In this document: piece by piece, positions 33,301 to 40,473 of the stretch
Layout of the letters: each line of letters starts with the position of its first letter
Numbering within the stretch: position 1 is the first letter of the stretch
DNA from: Corynebacterium sp. Marseille-P4321
Lineage (GTDB): Bacteria > Actinomycetota > Actinomycetes > Mycobacteriales > Mycobacteriaceae
Length of the DNA: 64,000 nucleotides
Direction: 5' to 3'
NCBI RefSeq assembly: GCF_903645305.1
Contig: NZ_CAHJXO010000001.1
Coordinates: 682,001-746,000, forward strand
Translations under genes and position numbers: made by a program
The notes under the pieces: generated by a model
Told to the model about the DNA's origin: nothing
Database searches by the model: none
What the model saw: the letters and a program-made list of their open reading frames with translations, nothing else

Positions 33301-33454
33301 GGGCCCGCAGTTGGCGCAGGTCGCCGGATCCGCCGGATACGACCCGGACGACCAGCAAGAGTTCTTGGAGGACTACCTGCGGATCACACGCCGTGCGCAC
33401 CGCGTGGTGGAGGCGGTGTTCTGGGGCGAGGAACCCACCCGCGAGTTCGACTAG
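30398..33454 (+). CDS. glnE: Bifunctional glutamine synthetase adenylyltransferase/deadenylase, 1018 aa
   Basis: GlnE adds and removes AMP on glutamine synthetase to match activity to nitrogen supply. Both nucleotidyltransferase domains are intact: MGKCGAGELNYISDVDVIF around residue 225 (N-terminal, deadenylase) and MGRLGGAELGYGSDADVMV around residue 727 (C-terminal, adenylylase), each followed by a LRPEGSSG/LRPEGRSG motif and a helical bundle. Length is typical. The expected substrate is GlnA at 43340, not the GlnA2 next door. It ends at a hairpin shared with the convergent Gln-rich gene. Confidence 0.97.
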   Translation: MKPAKLGLTSPRAAEDLEQLGFDDNALLYTLAGAGDPDLALNNVHRLAGALESEWEELREELLATPVFRTRLFALLGGSTALSDHLVANPKNWRLLTQEVPAPGEMYAEMLSCVGAVPAFDGAAPASCDGPGLYRAGQECADATVAKHKLRSTHRDVMMRIAAADLAGTFAAVKGHGEGEAMGYAYTTERLTALADAALTAALAVAVREVYGDDEVDAKLAVIAMGKCGAGELNYISDVDVIFVSEPVTPKITRTASEMMRIGSACFFDVDANLRPEGSSGALTRTLDSHVRYYKRWAETWEFQALLKARPMTGDMELGQAYSEKLAPLVWEASQRDSFVEDVQAMRRRVLENVPADMRHRELKLGPGGLRDVEFAVQLLQLVHGRIDDSLRQRNTLEALQALASAGYVGREDTRALTDAYEFLRLLEHRLQLQRFKRTHQLPEPDDEKRNRWLARTAGFTADSRGTAADGMQRQLKGVRNEVSNLHERLFYRPLLASVADMSVGEASLSADAIKAQLAALGYRHPARAYDHLSALVKGTSRKAKLQAILLPSLMHWLADTADPGQGLLNYRKLSEAAVDRSWFLRMLRDEGIASQRLMHILGTSPYASDLIISAPEAVKLLGDGSNGPRLVEPKPDQVYKAIVASAKRHQENPDKAVSVARSLRRAELARIASADLLGLMEPRQVCLELTYVWEAVLEAALNAEIQADLAASGAKEAPARIAVIGMGRLGGAELGYGSDADVMVVAQPTADDDGGKEDEALAWAGKIVDQMRGRLSKPSSDPPLEVDLGLRPEGRSGAVVRTVSSYERYYREWGEVWERQALLRATTIAGDREVGAQFIEAIDGFRYPDGGAKPSDIREVRRIKARVDDERLPRNADRATHTKLGRGALADVEWTVQLLQMLHAHSHPELRTPSTLDALDYLAELSDVEVLRAEDARTLRTAWLTATRARNAIVLVTGKRTDQLPAPGPQLAQVAGSAGYDPDDQQEFLEDYLRITRRAHRVVEAVFWGEEPTREFD

Positions 33455-33519
33455 CAGCGTTGTTCGCTGCGCTGGAGTGCTGTGGCGCGGCCTCGCTACC
33501 GCGCAGTGGCGCAGTGGAT

Positions 33520-33545
33520 GTGCGGGGACCCACCCAGCCCCGCAC
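33520..33545. terminator. Bidirectional hairpin between convergent genes
   Basis: GTGCGGGG (33520-33527) pairs perfectly with CCCCGCAC (33538-33545) around a 10-base loop and is followed by AGTGTTT. It sits between the glnE stop and the stop of the Gln-rich gene. Confidence 0.65.
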
Positions 33546-33550
33546 AGTGT

Positions 33551-34645
33551 TTACTTCGGCTGTTTATCCTCGCCGGTCGAGCCGGCGTCGGTATCACCGG
33601 CACCCTGCTGAGGGTTCTGCTGCGGTTGCGGCTGGGCCGGCTGGCCGGGCTGTGCCCAGCCCTGCTGCGACTGCTGCTGGGGCTGGCCCCACTGGCCCTG
33701 GTTCTGCAGCGGCTGCGCCCAACCCTGCTGAGGGTTCTGAGGTTGCTGCTGCGGCTGCGGCGGCTGCTGGCCCCACTGGCCCTGATTCTGCTGCTGAGCC
33801 TGCTCATTCTGCTGCGCCTGCTGCGCCTTCTGGGCCCGTTCGGCCTTCTGCTGCTCAATGCGGTTCTGTGCGCCTTGGCGAGCGGAGTTGAACTGGGCTT
33901 CGACGCCCTGCTTACCCTTCGTCAGCATCATCACGGAGATGGCCAGGCCAGCGAGGGCGATGAGCAGCCAGACCCACCAGCCAAATCCGAGGCCGATGGA
34001 GGCCAGGGTGTCGAACGCGAAGGCTGCGTAGATGACGTAGAGCAGCTGCACGCCAGCGGCGATTGTGCCCAGCAGCGCGGCTTCGCGCATCTTCGATGAA
34101 AATGCGAAGTACGTGGCCACACCGAGCAGCGCGAGCACGACAACGGTCAGCACCACGAACTCAGTGGCGGTGTTGCCGATGGAACGAGTGACCTCGGGGG
34201 GCAGGTACGCCTCAATCCAAGAACCCAGACCGCTGCCGTGCACCTTGGCCTTGCCCCACCAGTTCAGGCTGAATCCGATAGAGCCGACGCCCTCGGTGCG
34301 CTCTGTCACGCTGCGTACACGCAGGAAGCTGGTGAGGAACGTGAGCAGGAGCAGCCCGCCATAGAACCACACGGTCCAGTCGATGCTCTGCTTCGTTGAG
34401 CTGGATGGGGTAGAGGACTGAGTCCAGCCCTGCTGCGGCTGCTGGCCCCGCTGGCCCTGGCCTTGCGGCTGCCCCCAACCCTGCGACTGCGGCTGCCCCC
34501 AACCCTGCGACTGCGGCTGCGACCAGCCCTGCGGCTGCTGCGGCTGCTGTGGCTGCTGCGGCTGTGGCGCGCCCGCCCCCTGGCTGTTGCTGCCCGCGTT
34601 CTCTGGCTCCGGGGTGGAGCCCGCGTTGGATCCCGGTGTTGTCAT
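33551..34645 (-). CDS. Membrane protein with Gln/Pro-rich termini, 364 aa
   Basis: The N-terminal ~90 residues and C-terminal ~115 residues are low-complexity Gln, Pro, Gly and Trp sequence. In the N-terminal part GWGQPQSQ is encoded by a perfect 24-bp tandem repeat (34467-34490 and 34491-34514). Between them lie four hydrophobic helices (WFYGGLLLLTFLTSFL, VVLTVVVLALLGVATYFAF, LGTIAAGVQLLYVIYAAF, WWVWLLIALAGLAISVMML). Such proteins may scaffold cell-envelope or polar complexes, but I recognise no family. The ATG at 34645 follows GAGAGG. The repeats should make length variable between strains. Confidence 0.82.
   Translation of the reverse strand: MTTPGSNAGSTPEPENAGSNSQGAGAPQPQQPQQPQQPQGWSQPQSQGWGQPQSQGWGQPQGQGQRGQQPQQGWTQSSTPSSSTKQSIDWTVWFYGGLLLLTFLTSFLRVRSVTERTEGVGSIGFSLNWWGKAKVHGSGLGSWIEAYLPPEVTRSIGNTATEFVVLTVVVLALLGVATYFAFSSKMREAALLGTIAAGVQLLYVIYAAFAFDTLASIGLGFGWWVWLLIALAGLAISVMMLTKGKQGVEAQFNSARQGAQNRIEQQKAERAQKAQQAQQNEQAQQQNQGQWGQQPPQPQQQPQNPQQGWAQPLQNQGQWGQPQQQSQQGWAQPGQPAQPQPQQNPQQGAGDTDAGSTGEDKQPK
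34467..34514 (-). repeat. 24-bp perfect tandem repeat (two copies) in the Gln-rich gene
   Basis: Two identical 24-base units encode GWGQPQSQ twice, with a third diverged copy next to them. The unit length is a multiple of 3, so copy-number change keeps the frame. Confidence 0.85.
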
Positions 34646-34759
34646 TTCGAACCTCTCAATCGGGTGAGTGTTTGGAATCGAAAAAGATATTACAATGCGC
34701 CTTTTCGCCGCGCCCGGGTCCGCGGGGAGTGGTACCCGTGCGGGGTGGGGGCCGGGAGG

Positions 34760-34772
34760 CGTCGATAAGCAA
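34760..34772 (+). repeat. Intergenic copy of the recurrent word CGTCGATAAGCAA
   Basis: This is one of 13 exact copies of GTCGATAAGC that I count in the window. The others start at 6314, 12998, 14603, 21475, 23166, 35240, 39376, 41381, 52313, 52711, 61388 and 61635, on either strand. This copy abuts the -10 box of the next gene. Confidence 0.8.
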
Positions 34773-34778
34773 TATGCT
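34773..34778 (+). promoter_or_regulatory. -10 box TATGCT for a leaderless ATG start
   Basis: TATGCT, 7 bases, ATG at 34786. The recurrent word at 34760-34772 lies directly upstream, where a -35 region or activator site would be. Confidence 0.55.
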
Positions 34779-34785
34779 TTGGGGC

Positions 34786-35067
34786 ATGGCCGTACACATC
34801 ACCATCGACCTTGCAGAAGCAACCTATTCCGACCTTGTTGCGCTCGTGGACGCGGCGCGCGTGGCGGGCGTCGAGCCCACAGCTGCCCTTGAGCTAGAGG
34901 ACACGACGCTGGGCATCCGCGTCGAGCCGGAGCAGCGCACACCTGCCGCACCCACGCAGACGGGTGAGCGACGCGACCCCGCCAGCACGCTGCCGCCGCT
35001 TGGGGATGCGGCGATCCGCTCCGTGGTGGACATCCTCACCGGGCGGCAAGAACCGCCGCGGAAGTAG
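34786..35067 (+). CDS. Small hypothetical protein, 93 aa
   Basis: A cytoplasmic protein with a short beta-alpha start (MAVHITIDLAEATYSDLVALVDAARVAG, a helix after one strand), a strand (ALELEDTTLGIRVEP), a Pro/Thr-rich linker and a C-terminal helix (DAAIRSVVDILTG). I recognise no family. The ATG at 34786 fits the leaderless box; an in-frame ATG at 34774 overlaps that box. It lies 26 bases before thrC, which has its own promoter. Confidence 0.65.
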   Translation: MAVHITIDLAEATYSDLVALVDAARVAGVEPTAALELEDTTLGIRVEPEQRTPAAPTQTGERRDPASTLPPLGDAAIRSVVDILTGRQEPPRK

Positions 35068-35079
35068 CGGCGCGTGCCG

Positions 35080-35085
35080 TAGACT
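35080..35085 (+). promoter_or_regulatory. -10 box TAGACT for leaderless thrC
   Basis: TAGACT, 8 bases, GTG at 35094. No Shine-Dalgarno sequence is present. Confidence 0.6.
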
Positions 35086-35093
35086 CATTCGCC

Positions 35094-36545
35094 GTGGATT
35101 ACATTTCGACGCGAGACAGCTCCGCCAGCGCATACACCTTCACGGACATCCTGCTTATGGGGCTTTCCCCGGATGGCGGACTGTTCATGCCCGCGGTGTA
35201 CCCGACGATCAGCAGCGAAACTCTTTCGCAGTGGCGCGAGCTTATCGACACTAAAGGGTATGCCGCGCTTACCGCCGAGGTGCTGAAGCTCTTCGTCGAC
35301 GACATTCCGGAGGCCGACCTTGAGGCGATCGCCGCACGGGCGTACCGCACGCCCGTTTTCGCCGACGAAAAGATCGTGCCGGTGACCAAGCTCAACGACG
35401 CTCTCTATATCGCGCACCTTTCCGAAGGCCCCACCGCCGCGTTCAAAGATATGGCGATGCAGCTGCTCGGCGAACTCTTCGAGTATGAGCTGGGCCGCCG
35501 CGGCGAGGAGATCAACATCCTGGGCGCAACCTCCGGTGATACGGGCTCGTCCGCCGAGTACGCGATGCGCGGGCGCGACAACATCCGCGTGTTCATGCTC
35601 ACCCCGGCGGGGCGCATGACCCCGTTCCAGCAGGCGCAGATGTTCGGCCTCGACGACCCGAACATTTTCAACATCGCCCTGGACGGCGTATTTGACGACT
35701 GCCAGGACATTGTCAAGGAGGTCAACTCCGACCCGGCGTTCAAAGCGAAATACTCCATCGGCGCGGTGAACTCCATCAACTGGGCCCGCCTTCTGGCGCA
35801 GGTGGTCTACTACATTTCCTCCTACCTGAAGGTCACCGAAACGAACGACGAGCTGGTGTCGTTCTCCGTGCCCACAGGCAACTTCGGCGACATTTGCGCA
35901 GGCCACGTTGCGAAGCAGATGGGTCTGCCGATTGACAAGCTCATCGTTGCCACGAACGAAAACGACGTGCTGGACGAGTTTTTCCGCGATGGCGACTACC
36001 GTCCGCGCTCTGCGGCGGAAACGCATGCGACGTCATCGCCGTCGATGGACATCTCCAAGGCGTCGAATTTCGAGCGCATGATTTTCGACGCAGTGCTTCG
36101 CGACGGCCGCACTACCGCCGACCTCTTCGGTAACAAGGTGAAGCAAGGCGGGTTCTCCCTCGACGAGCTTGGTGGCGCCGAGGTGATGGAGCGAATTAGG
36201 GACGAGTTCGGGTTCCTCTCCGGTTCTTCCACGCACCAGAACCGTGTTGAGACCATCAAGCGAATCAAGGACGAATACGACGTGCTGGTCGACCCGCACA
36301 CGGCCGACGGTATCCAGGTGGCGCAGAACCTGGCAGGCGAGGTGGAAAGCCCCATCGTGGTGCTGGAGACGGCGCTGCCGGTGAAGTTCTCCGATACCAT
36401 CGTGGAAGCCCTCGGCGAGGCCCCGGAGATCCCGGAGCGTTTCGCAGGAATCATGGAGGCGGACCGCCACGTGACGGACATGCCGAACGATGCCGAGAAG
36501 GTCAAGCAGTTCATCGCCGAGGCGATTGACAACACCGACGTGTAA
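35094..36545 (+). CDS. thrC: Threonine synthase, 483 aa
   Basis: The last enzyme of threonine synthesis, converting O-phosphohomoserine to threonine with PLP. It is of the longer class found in corynebacteria and enterobacteria. Visible elements are the N-terminal DYISTRDSSASAYTFTDILLMGL, the PLP Lys in GPTAAFKDMAMQLLGE, the phosphate-binding ATSGDTGSSAEYA and FSVPTGNFGDICAGHVAKQMGLP. It has no hom or thrB neighbours here, as in C. glutamicum where thrC is separate. It is followed by a 54-codon gene 18 bases downstream. Confidence 0.96.
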   Translation: MDYISTRDSSASAYTFTDILLMGLSPDGGLFMPAVYPTISSETLSQWRELIDTKGYAALTAEVLKLFVDDIPEADLEAIAARAYRTPVFADEKIVPVTKLNDALYIAHLSEGPTAAFKDMAMQLLGELFEYELGRRGEEINILGATSGDTGSSAEYAMRGRDNIRVFMLTPAGRMTPFQQAQMFGLDDPNIFNIALDGVFDDCQDIVKEVNSDPAFKAKYSIGAVNSINWARLLAQVVYYISSYLKVTETNDELVSFSVPTGNFGDICAGHVAKQMGLPIDKLIVATNENDVLDEFFRDGDYRPRSAAETHATSSPSMDISKASNFERMIFDAVLRDGRTTADLFGNKVKQGGFSLDELGGAEVMERIRDEFGFLSGSSTHQNRVETIKRIKDEYDVLVDPHTADGIQVAQNLAGEVESPIVVLETALPVKFSDTIVEALGEAPEIPERFAGIMEADRHVTDMPNDAEKVKQFIAEAIDNTDV

Positions 36546-36563
36546 GGGAAGGGTGCGAGAGTC

Positions 36564-36728
36564 ATGGCACAGGAACAATTCGCGGGCCCGGAGCACTACA
36601 CCGAGTTCGACCCGGAGAAGTTCATCCGGGACATGAAGATCAAGGCCGAAGAAGCGAAGAAGGGTGACAAGTTCTTCCAAGACGAGGCCGATGACGCCGG
36701 CGAGACCCCACAAGCGAACGGGGAGTAG
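36564..36728 (+). CDS. Small acidic protein, 54 aa
   Basis: The ATG at 36564 opens a 54-codon frame ending TAG at 36726-36728. The product (begins MAQEQFAGPEHYTEFDPEKF, ends DAGETPQANGE) is charged and probably alpha-helical in the middle (IRDMKIKAEEAKKGDKFF). GGGAAGGG/GCGAGAG upstream may serve as ribosome site. It fits tightly between thrC and the protease, 18 and 9 bases away, which supports it being a real gene. No family recognised. Confidence 0.6.
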   Translation: MAQEQFAGPEHYTEFDPEKFIRDMKIKAEEAKKGDKFFQDEADDAGETPQANGE

Positions 36729-36737
36729 GCACCTCGG

Positions 36738-37820
36738 GTGACCTCAAGCAGTAACACCCCGCATTCGGTTGACAGCCCAGGCGGGGTGCGCAAGTATCAG
36801 CCGGAGCACGGCCAGCAGTGGGCGTTCCCGGAAAGCAACACGTACCCCGCGCCAGGCCCAGCGCACGCCGCCGCACCCGCCGGCGGCGGTTTAAGGCTCG
36901 GCGGGTGGATCACACTTATCATCGCCACCCTGTGCCTCGTGGCGATGGTGGTGTGGCTCGGCCTGCACACCTCCCAGGTGCCCACGGGCACGGTGGAGCA
37001 GCGCGAGGCGCTCGAAGAGGTGCAAACCCCCGGGGACGCCCCCGGTGGTGTACCTGGCGAGGCGCCACCTCCCGCCGACGCCACGAATGTTCTTGCGCCG
37101 GCGTTTGCCCCTTGGGCTCCGGGCACGAAGATCCAGTCCACAGACCACCACCCCGCACCGGGTGAGCAGTTTACCGCGCAGTCCTGCACGGCTGCCTTCT
37201 CATTCACCGGCGCCGACGGGCGCGCGTACGCCGTAACTGCGGGTCACTGCGGCCGGGAAGGGGACCTGGTTTGGCCCACCAACGCCACAACCGCGGTGGA
37301 TTACGCCCAAGAGGTGGGGCACTTCGTCTTCTCCGGGCTGTATTCCGAGGGCCCGCCGGAGACGAATGGCGTGGATGTGGGCATCATCGAGATCACCGAC
37401 ACGCAGCGCTACATGGAGGTCATCGGCTCGCCGATTCCTACCGGTATTGCCGACGGCATCGGGCCGGTGGAGCGGGTGTGCAAGACCGGCGCAACCACCG
37501 GCTACACCTGCGGTAAATTCGAGGACACCCAGCGGGTGCAGATAGTTAACCTCAACACCGACCAGGAGCAGGAAACGTTTGGCGATATTGCGTCGGTGTG
37601 CGCCGCCTCCGGCGACTCGGGCGGGCCGGTATTCACCGAGGTGAACGGCCGCGCCACCATCATCGGGGTGGTCTCCGGCACCGAGGCCGGGCGCTCCGGT
37701 GAGGAGTGCTTCGAGGGGATGGAGAACCCGAAGCTGATGAGCTATTCAAACGTGGAGCAGCTCATGGCGGTAATCAGCCACGCCGTCCCGGACGCGCAAT
37801 GGGTGCCGCAGCGCTGGTAG
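36738..37820 (+). CDS. Membrane-anchored trypsin-like serine protease, 360 aa
   Basis: A cytoplasmic N-terminus of ~55 residues, one transmembrane helix (WITLIIATLCLVAMVVWLGL) and a ~70-residue Pro-rich linker precede an extracellular chymotrypsin-fold domain. The catalytic triad is visible as TAGHC (His), NGVDVGIIE (Asp) and AASGDSGGPVF (Ser). Four to six cysteines flank the sites (SCTAAF, GHCG, VCKTG, YTCGKF, VCAAS, ECFEG), typical of secreted S1 proteases. Target unknown; cell-wall or pilin processing is possible. The GTG start is 9 bases after the small upstream gene. Confidence 0.88.
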   Translation: MTSSSNTPHSVDSPGGVRKYQPEHGQQWAFPESNTYPAPGPAHAAAPAGGGLRLGGWITLIIATLCLVAMVVWLGLHTSQVPTGTVEQREALEEVQTPGDAPGGVPGEAPPPADATNVLAPAFAPWAPGTKIQSTDHHPAPGEQFTAQSCTAAFSFTGADGRAYAVTAGHCGREGDLVWPTNATTAVDYAQEVGHFVFSGLYSEGPPETNGVDVGIIEITDTQRYMEVIGSPIPTGIADGIGPVERVCKTGATTGYTCGKFEDTQRVQIVNLNTDQEQETFGDIASVCAASGDSGGPVFTEVNGRATIIGVVSGTEAGRSGEECFEGMENPKLMSYSNVEQLMAVISHAVPDAQWVPQRW

Positions 37821-37836
37821 GTCGGCCCCAGCCGAC
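37821..37836. terminator. Short hairpin between convergent genes
   Basis: GTCGGC pairs with GCCGAC around CCCA directly after the protease stop. There is no T run, so termination is uncertain. Confidence 0.4.
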
Positions 37837-37845
37837 AACGCGGGC

Positions 37846-38643
37846 CTAGAGCCCCCAGCGCTCGCGGAATGCCTCGCCGGTCGGGCCGCGCTGAATGGTG
37901 TTGCCGCTGCGGCGGTCCTTTTCCATCATCACGACCTCCTCGTCGCCATAGGCGGTGAGGGTGAGGTGGTCGACATCATCCGGTAGTTCCACCTTCCGCC
38001 ACGACTTCACCAGTGCGTCGAGCTTCTTGGTGCCGCCCACGTCCATCCAGTTCACCTGGGCTTCGTGGCGGTTGTTGCGCTGGGGGAAGTTAACAAACGC
38101 GACGGAATCCGCGTGCTCTTCCACTCCGAGTTCCATTAATTCCTGAATGGTGGTCGGGGGAATCGTCGAGAAGCAAAAGCCCCAAAAGTTCAGCCGCATG
38201 CCCTCTTTGCCCTCGAGGGTCGCTGTGTCCAGGCAGTTCTGATCCAGCAGGCGGGAGACGTGGCCCGCGAACTCCTCCGGCATATACTCCACGCCCTCAG
38301 CGATGTCGCCGCGCAGCTTTACCCCGGTTTCAGTGGCGCCCACCTCGGCGTTTTCGATGAGGTGGGGGCGCACGCTCGCGGCCACATTGCTCGCATCCGC
38401 CGGTGCCGAGTTGAACGGGCGACGCGGCTGTTCCAGCTTCAGCGTCTGCGCCTCCGTTGACCCGGAGTAGCTCACCAGTGCCCCGCCCAGGACCGCAGCC
38501 GCAACCACCAGCGCCCCGTACCCGGCCACGAACGCCGGGGTTGGGATGCGCTGCAACCACGTCCGTCGCACCGACCGCTGGCGGGCAGGCGTCGGGATGT
38601 CCGGCTGCGCCGGCTCCTCGGGGGCGCGGTAGAGGGTGCTCAT
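37846..38643 (-). CDS. Membrane-anchored protein of unknown function, 265 aa
   Basis: A ~35-residue basic N-terminus and one helix (AFVAGYGALVVAAAVLGGALVSY) anchor an extracytoplasmic domain with two cysteines (QNCLDTA, FWGFCFS) that likely form a disulfide. The domain has alternating strands and a C-terminal LTLTAYGDEEVVMMEKDR. I recognise no family. It converges on the trypsin-like protease, so a substrate or inhibitor relation is conceivable but only inference. TAGACT (38658-38653 on the - strand) lies 9 bases before the ATG, slightly long for a leaderless start. Confidence 0.72.
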   Translation of the reverse strand: MSTLYRAPEEPAQPDIPTPARQRSVRRTWLQRIPTPAFVAGYGALVVAAAVLGGALVSYSGSTEAQTLKLEQPRRPFNSAPADASNVAASVRPHLIENAEVGATETGVKLRGDIAEGVEYMPEEFAGHVSRLLDQNCLDTATLEGKEGMRLNFWGFCFSTIPPTTIQELMELGVEEHADSVAFVNFPQRNNRHEAQVNWMDVGGTKKLDALVKSWRKVELPDDVDHLTLTAYGDEEVVMMEKDRRSGNTIQRGPTGEAFRERWGL

Positions 38644-38721
38644 AAGCTGTGCAGTCTAGTCCAACTACACTCAGTTTCCGGTGTGCTGCACACCCGCAGA
38701 TATCGACGAAAGGATGCGCCA

Positions 38722-39246
38722 ATGCCTATCCCGGATTTCATCGTGCAGATGCGAAAAAAGATCGGCACGGACCCGATGTGGATCCCCAGCGTGTGCGCCG
38801 TAGTACTGCGCGACACAAACTCGAAGTCCGCGTGGGCTGTGCCGGAGGTGCTGCTAGTTAAACGTGCGGATAACGGCCAGTGGACTCCGGTGACCGGCAT
38901 CGCGGACCCGGGGGAGGAAGCGCACGACACCGCGGTGCGCGAGGTGCTGGAAGAAACTGGTGTGCGGGTGGAGCCTGCGGCGATTCTGGGCGTCGGCTCG
39001 GTGGGGCCGGTGACGCACGGCAATGGGGATGTGGCCAGTTACATGTCGGTGCAAATCCGCTGCGAGGCGGTCGACCCGCAGGCGGAACCGGTGGTCGGCG
39101 ACGATGAGTCCGTAGATGTCGGTTGGTTCCCGATCTCCCAGATGCCGGTGACAGACCCGAAGTGGCGTCTGGTCATCGCGGATGCCGCAGCGCAGCGCCG
39201 CCACCCGCAAAGCTTCGCCCCACGCATGGGGCTGCGTAAGCGGTGA
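38722..39246 (+). CDS. NUDIX hydrolase, 174 aa
   Basis: A cytoplasmic Nudix enzyme that hydrolyses a nucleoside-diphosphate-linked substrate. The Nudix box is complete: GIADPGE, then REVLEETGV with correct spacing (G-x5-E-x7-REVxEExGV). It is preceded by VLLVKRADNGQWTPVTG. Substrate unknown. The ATG at 38722 follows AAAGGA at 6 bases. The GH25 gene starts 7 bases after its stop, suggesting co-transcription. Confidence 0.92.
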   Translation: MPIPDFIVQMRKKIGTDPMWIPSVCAVVLRDTNSKSAWAVPEVLLVKRADNGQWTPVTGIADPGEEAHDTAVREVLEETGVRVEPAAILGVGSVGPVTHGNGDVASYMSVQIRCEAVDPQAEPVVGDDESVDVGWFPISQMPVTDPKWRLVIADAAAQRRHPQSFAPRMGLRKR

Positions 39247-39253
39247 GGACGTT

Positions 39254-39856
39254 GTGCGTGTAGGCATCGACGTTTCCGAGCACCAGGCCGGTTTCGACTT
39301 CTCGGCCGCGCCGCTCGATTTCGCCATCCTGCGCACCACCGACGGCACCTACCAGGACACTGCCTTCGAGCAATTGCTTATCGACGCCACGCGTGCCGGC
39401 CTCGACGTGTCCACCTATCACTACCTCCGAGCTCCCTCTGAAGGCACCACCGTCACCGAGCAGGTTACCGCCGCGCTCTCGCTTCTCGACGGCCTCCGGT
39501 TCCCTATGTGGATCGACGTCGAATCCCGCGCCGGCCTCTCGCTCGAAGATGTGCGCGCGTGCCATGCCGCCTTCCTCTCCGCGGGAGTGGAGGTCGCGGG
39601 TATCTACACCACCGCCTCGTACTGGCGCCGCCACATGCGCAGCGGTTTGGGTGGCTTGCGTATGGCCGACCCGGCACAGTTCGGCAACCTGTGGCTCGCC
39701 GATTGGGGCACGAACCCAACGGTGGATCTCGCGGCATCCCCGGAGCTGCCGACTACCTGGCCCCGGCCCCTCGGGTTTCCCGAGCCCGCCCTGTGGCAGT
39801 TCACCTCCCGGGGGCGCATTGGCGGGGTAGAGGTGGACCTGAATTTGGCGATCTAG
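39254..39856 (+). CDS. GH25 lysozyme-fold protein without signal peptide, 200 aa
   Basis: The sequence begins directly with the GH25 core: MRVGIDVSEHQ (first catalytic-site Asp), FAILRTTDGTYQDTAF, then FPMWIDVES (the Asp-x-Glu pair), IYTTASYWRR, LWLADWG and the C-terminal LWQFTSRGRIGGVEVDLN. All features of a muramidase are kept, but there is no signal peptide and no cell-wall-binding domain. It would stay in the cytoplasm unless exported otherwise. GTGAGGAC lies just before the GTG. Its stop shares the CTAG tetranucleotide with the convergent VIT gene. Confidence 0.85.
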   Translation: MRVGIDVSEHQAGFDFSAAPLDFAILRTTDGTYQDTAFEQLLIDATRAGLDVSTYHYLRAPSEGTTVTEQVTAALSLLDGLRFPMWIDVESRAGLSLEDVRACHAAFLSAGVEVAGIYTTASYWRRHMRSGLGGLRMADPAQFGNLWLADWGTNPTVDLAASPELPTTWPRPLGFPEPALWQFTSRGRIGGVEVDLNLAI

Positions 39857-40440
39857 GTGGTCGTTGCTCCGAACAGTGAGCCCACCGCGAACGTTGCCGC
39901 CAGCGCGAGGGTGCCGCCGACGAGGATGCGCATGACGGCGCGGCCGACGGGGGCGTCGCCAAGCTTCGCGGAAAGCGTTCCGGTGAGTGCGAGCGCGATC
40001 AGGGTCACCGCGAAGATGACTGGAACCCGCCACGTTGTGGGGGCGAGCAAGGCCGCGGCGAAGGGGAGGACCGCGCCGAGCAGGAACGATAGAAACGACG
40101 CGATCGCCGCCGACCACGGGTTGACCTGCTCGTGTTCGGCGTATCCCATGACCCGCTCGGAATCGCGCTGGGAAGACACGGAGACGTACTCGCCGAGCGC
40201 CATCGACACCGCGCCGCCCACAACCGCGGCGAGTCCCGACATCGCAATCGCGCGGGAATCCGTGGTCGCACCCGCTACACCGACGACGACAGCGGCGGTG
40301 GAGACGATGCCGTCGTTGGCACCGAGTACGCCTGCCCTGAGCCGGTTCAACTTCTCGCCGGTGCCCGCTTCAGTGTCCGCTGAGCGTTTGCCGGGTTCCG
40401 GAATGGTCTCAGGGATCGGGGTGCTTATCGTCTCAGTCAT
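39853..40440 (-). CDS. VIT family iron/manganese transporter, 195 aa
   Basis: A CCC1/VIT1-type membrane protein that moves Fe(II) or Mn(II) out of the cytoplasm. Features are LRAGVLGANDGIVSTAAVVVGVAGA (the canonical first helix), GAVSMALGEYVSVSSQRDSER (metal-binding Glu region) and ASFLSFLLGAVLPFAAALL followed by helices 4 and 5. An N-terminal Pro/Glu-rich stretch of ~35 residues precedes helix 1. The ATG at 40440 is preceded by GGGG; the frame is open a little upstream (to 40473). The upstream region carries a 15-bp inverted repeat suitable for a metal-dependent repressor. Confidence 0.9.
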   Translation of the reverse strand: MTETISTPIPETIPEPGKRSADTEAGTGEKLNRLRAGVLGANDGIVSTAAVVVGVAGATTDSRAIAMSGLAAVVGGAVSMALGEYVSVSSQRDSERVMGYAEHEQVNPWSAAIASFLSFLLGAVLPFAAALLAPTTWRVPVIFAVTLIALALTGTLSAKLGDAPVGRAVMRILVGGTLALAATFAVGSLFGATTT

Positions 40441-40473
40441 GCCCCCATGATGCTGACGGTAATTAAATTGCAC

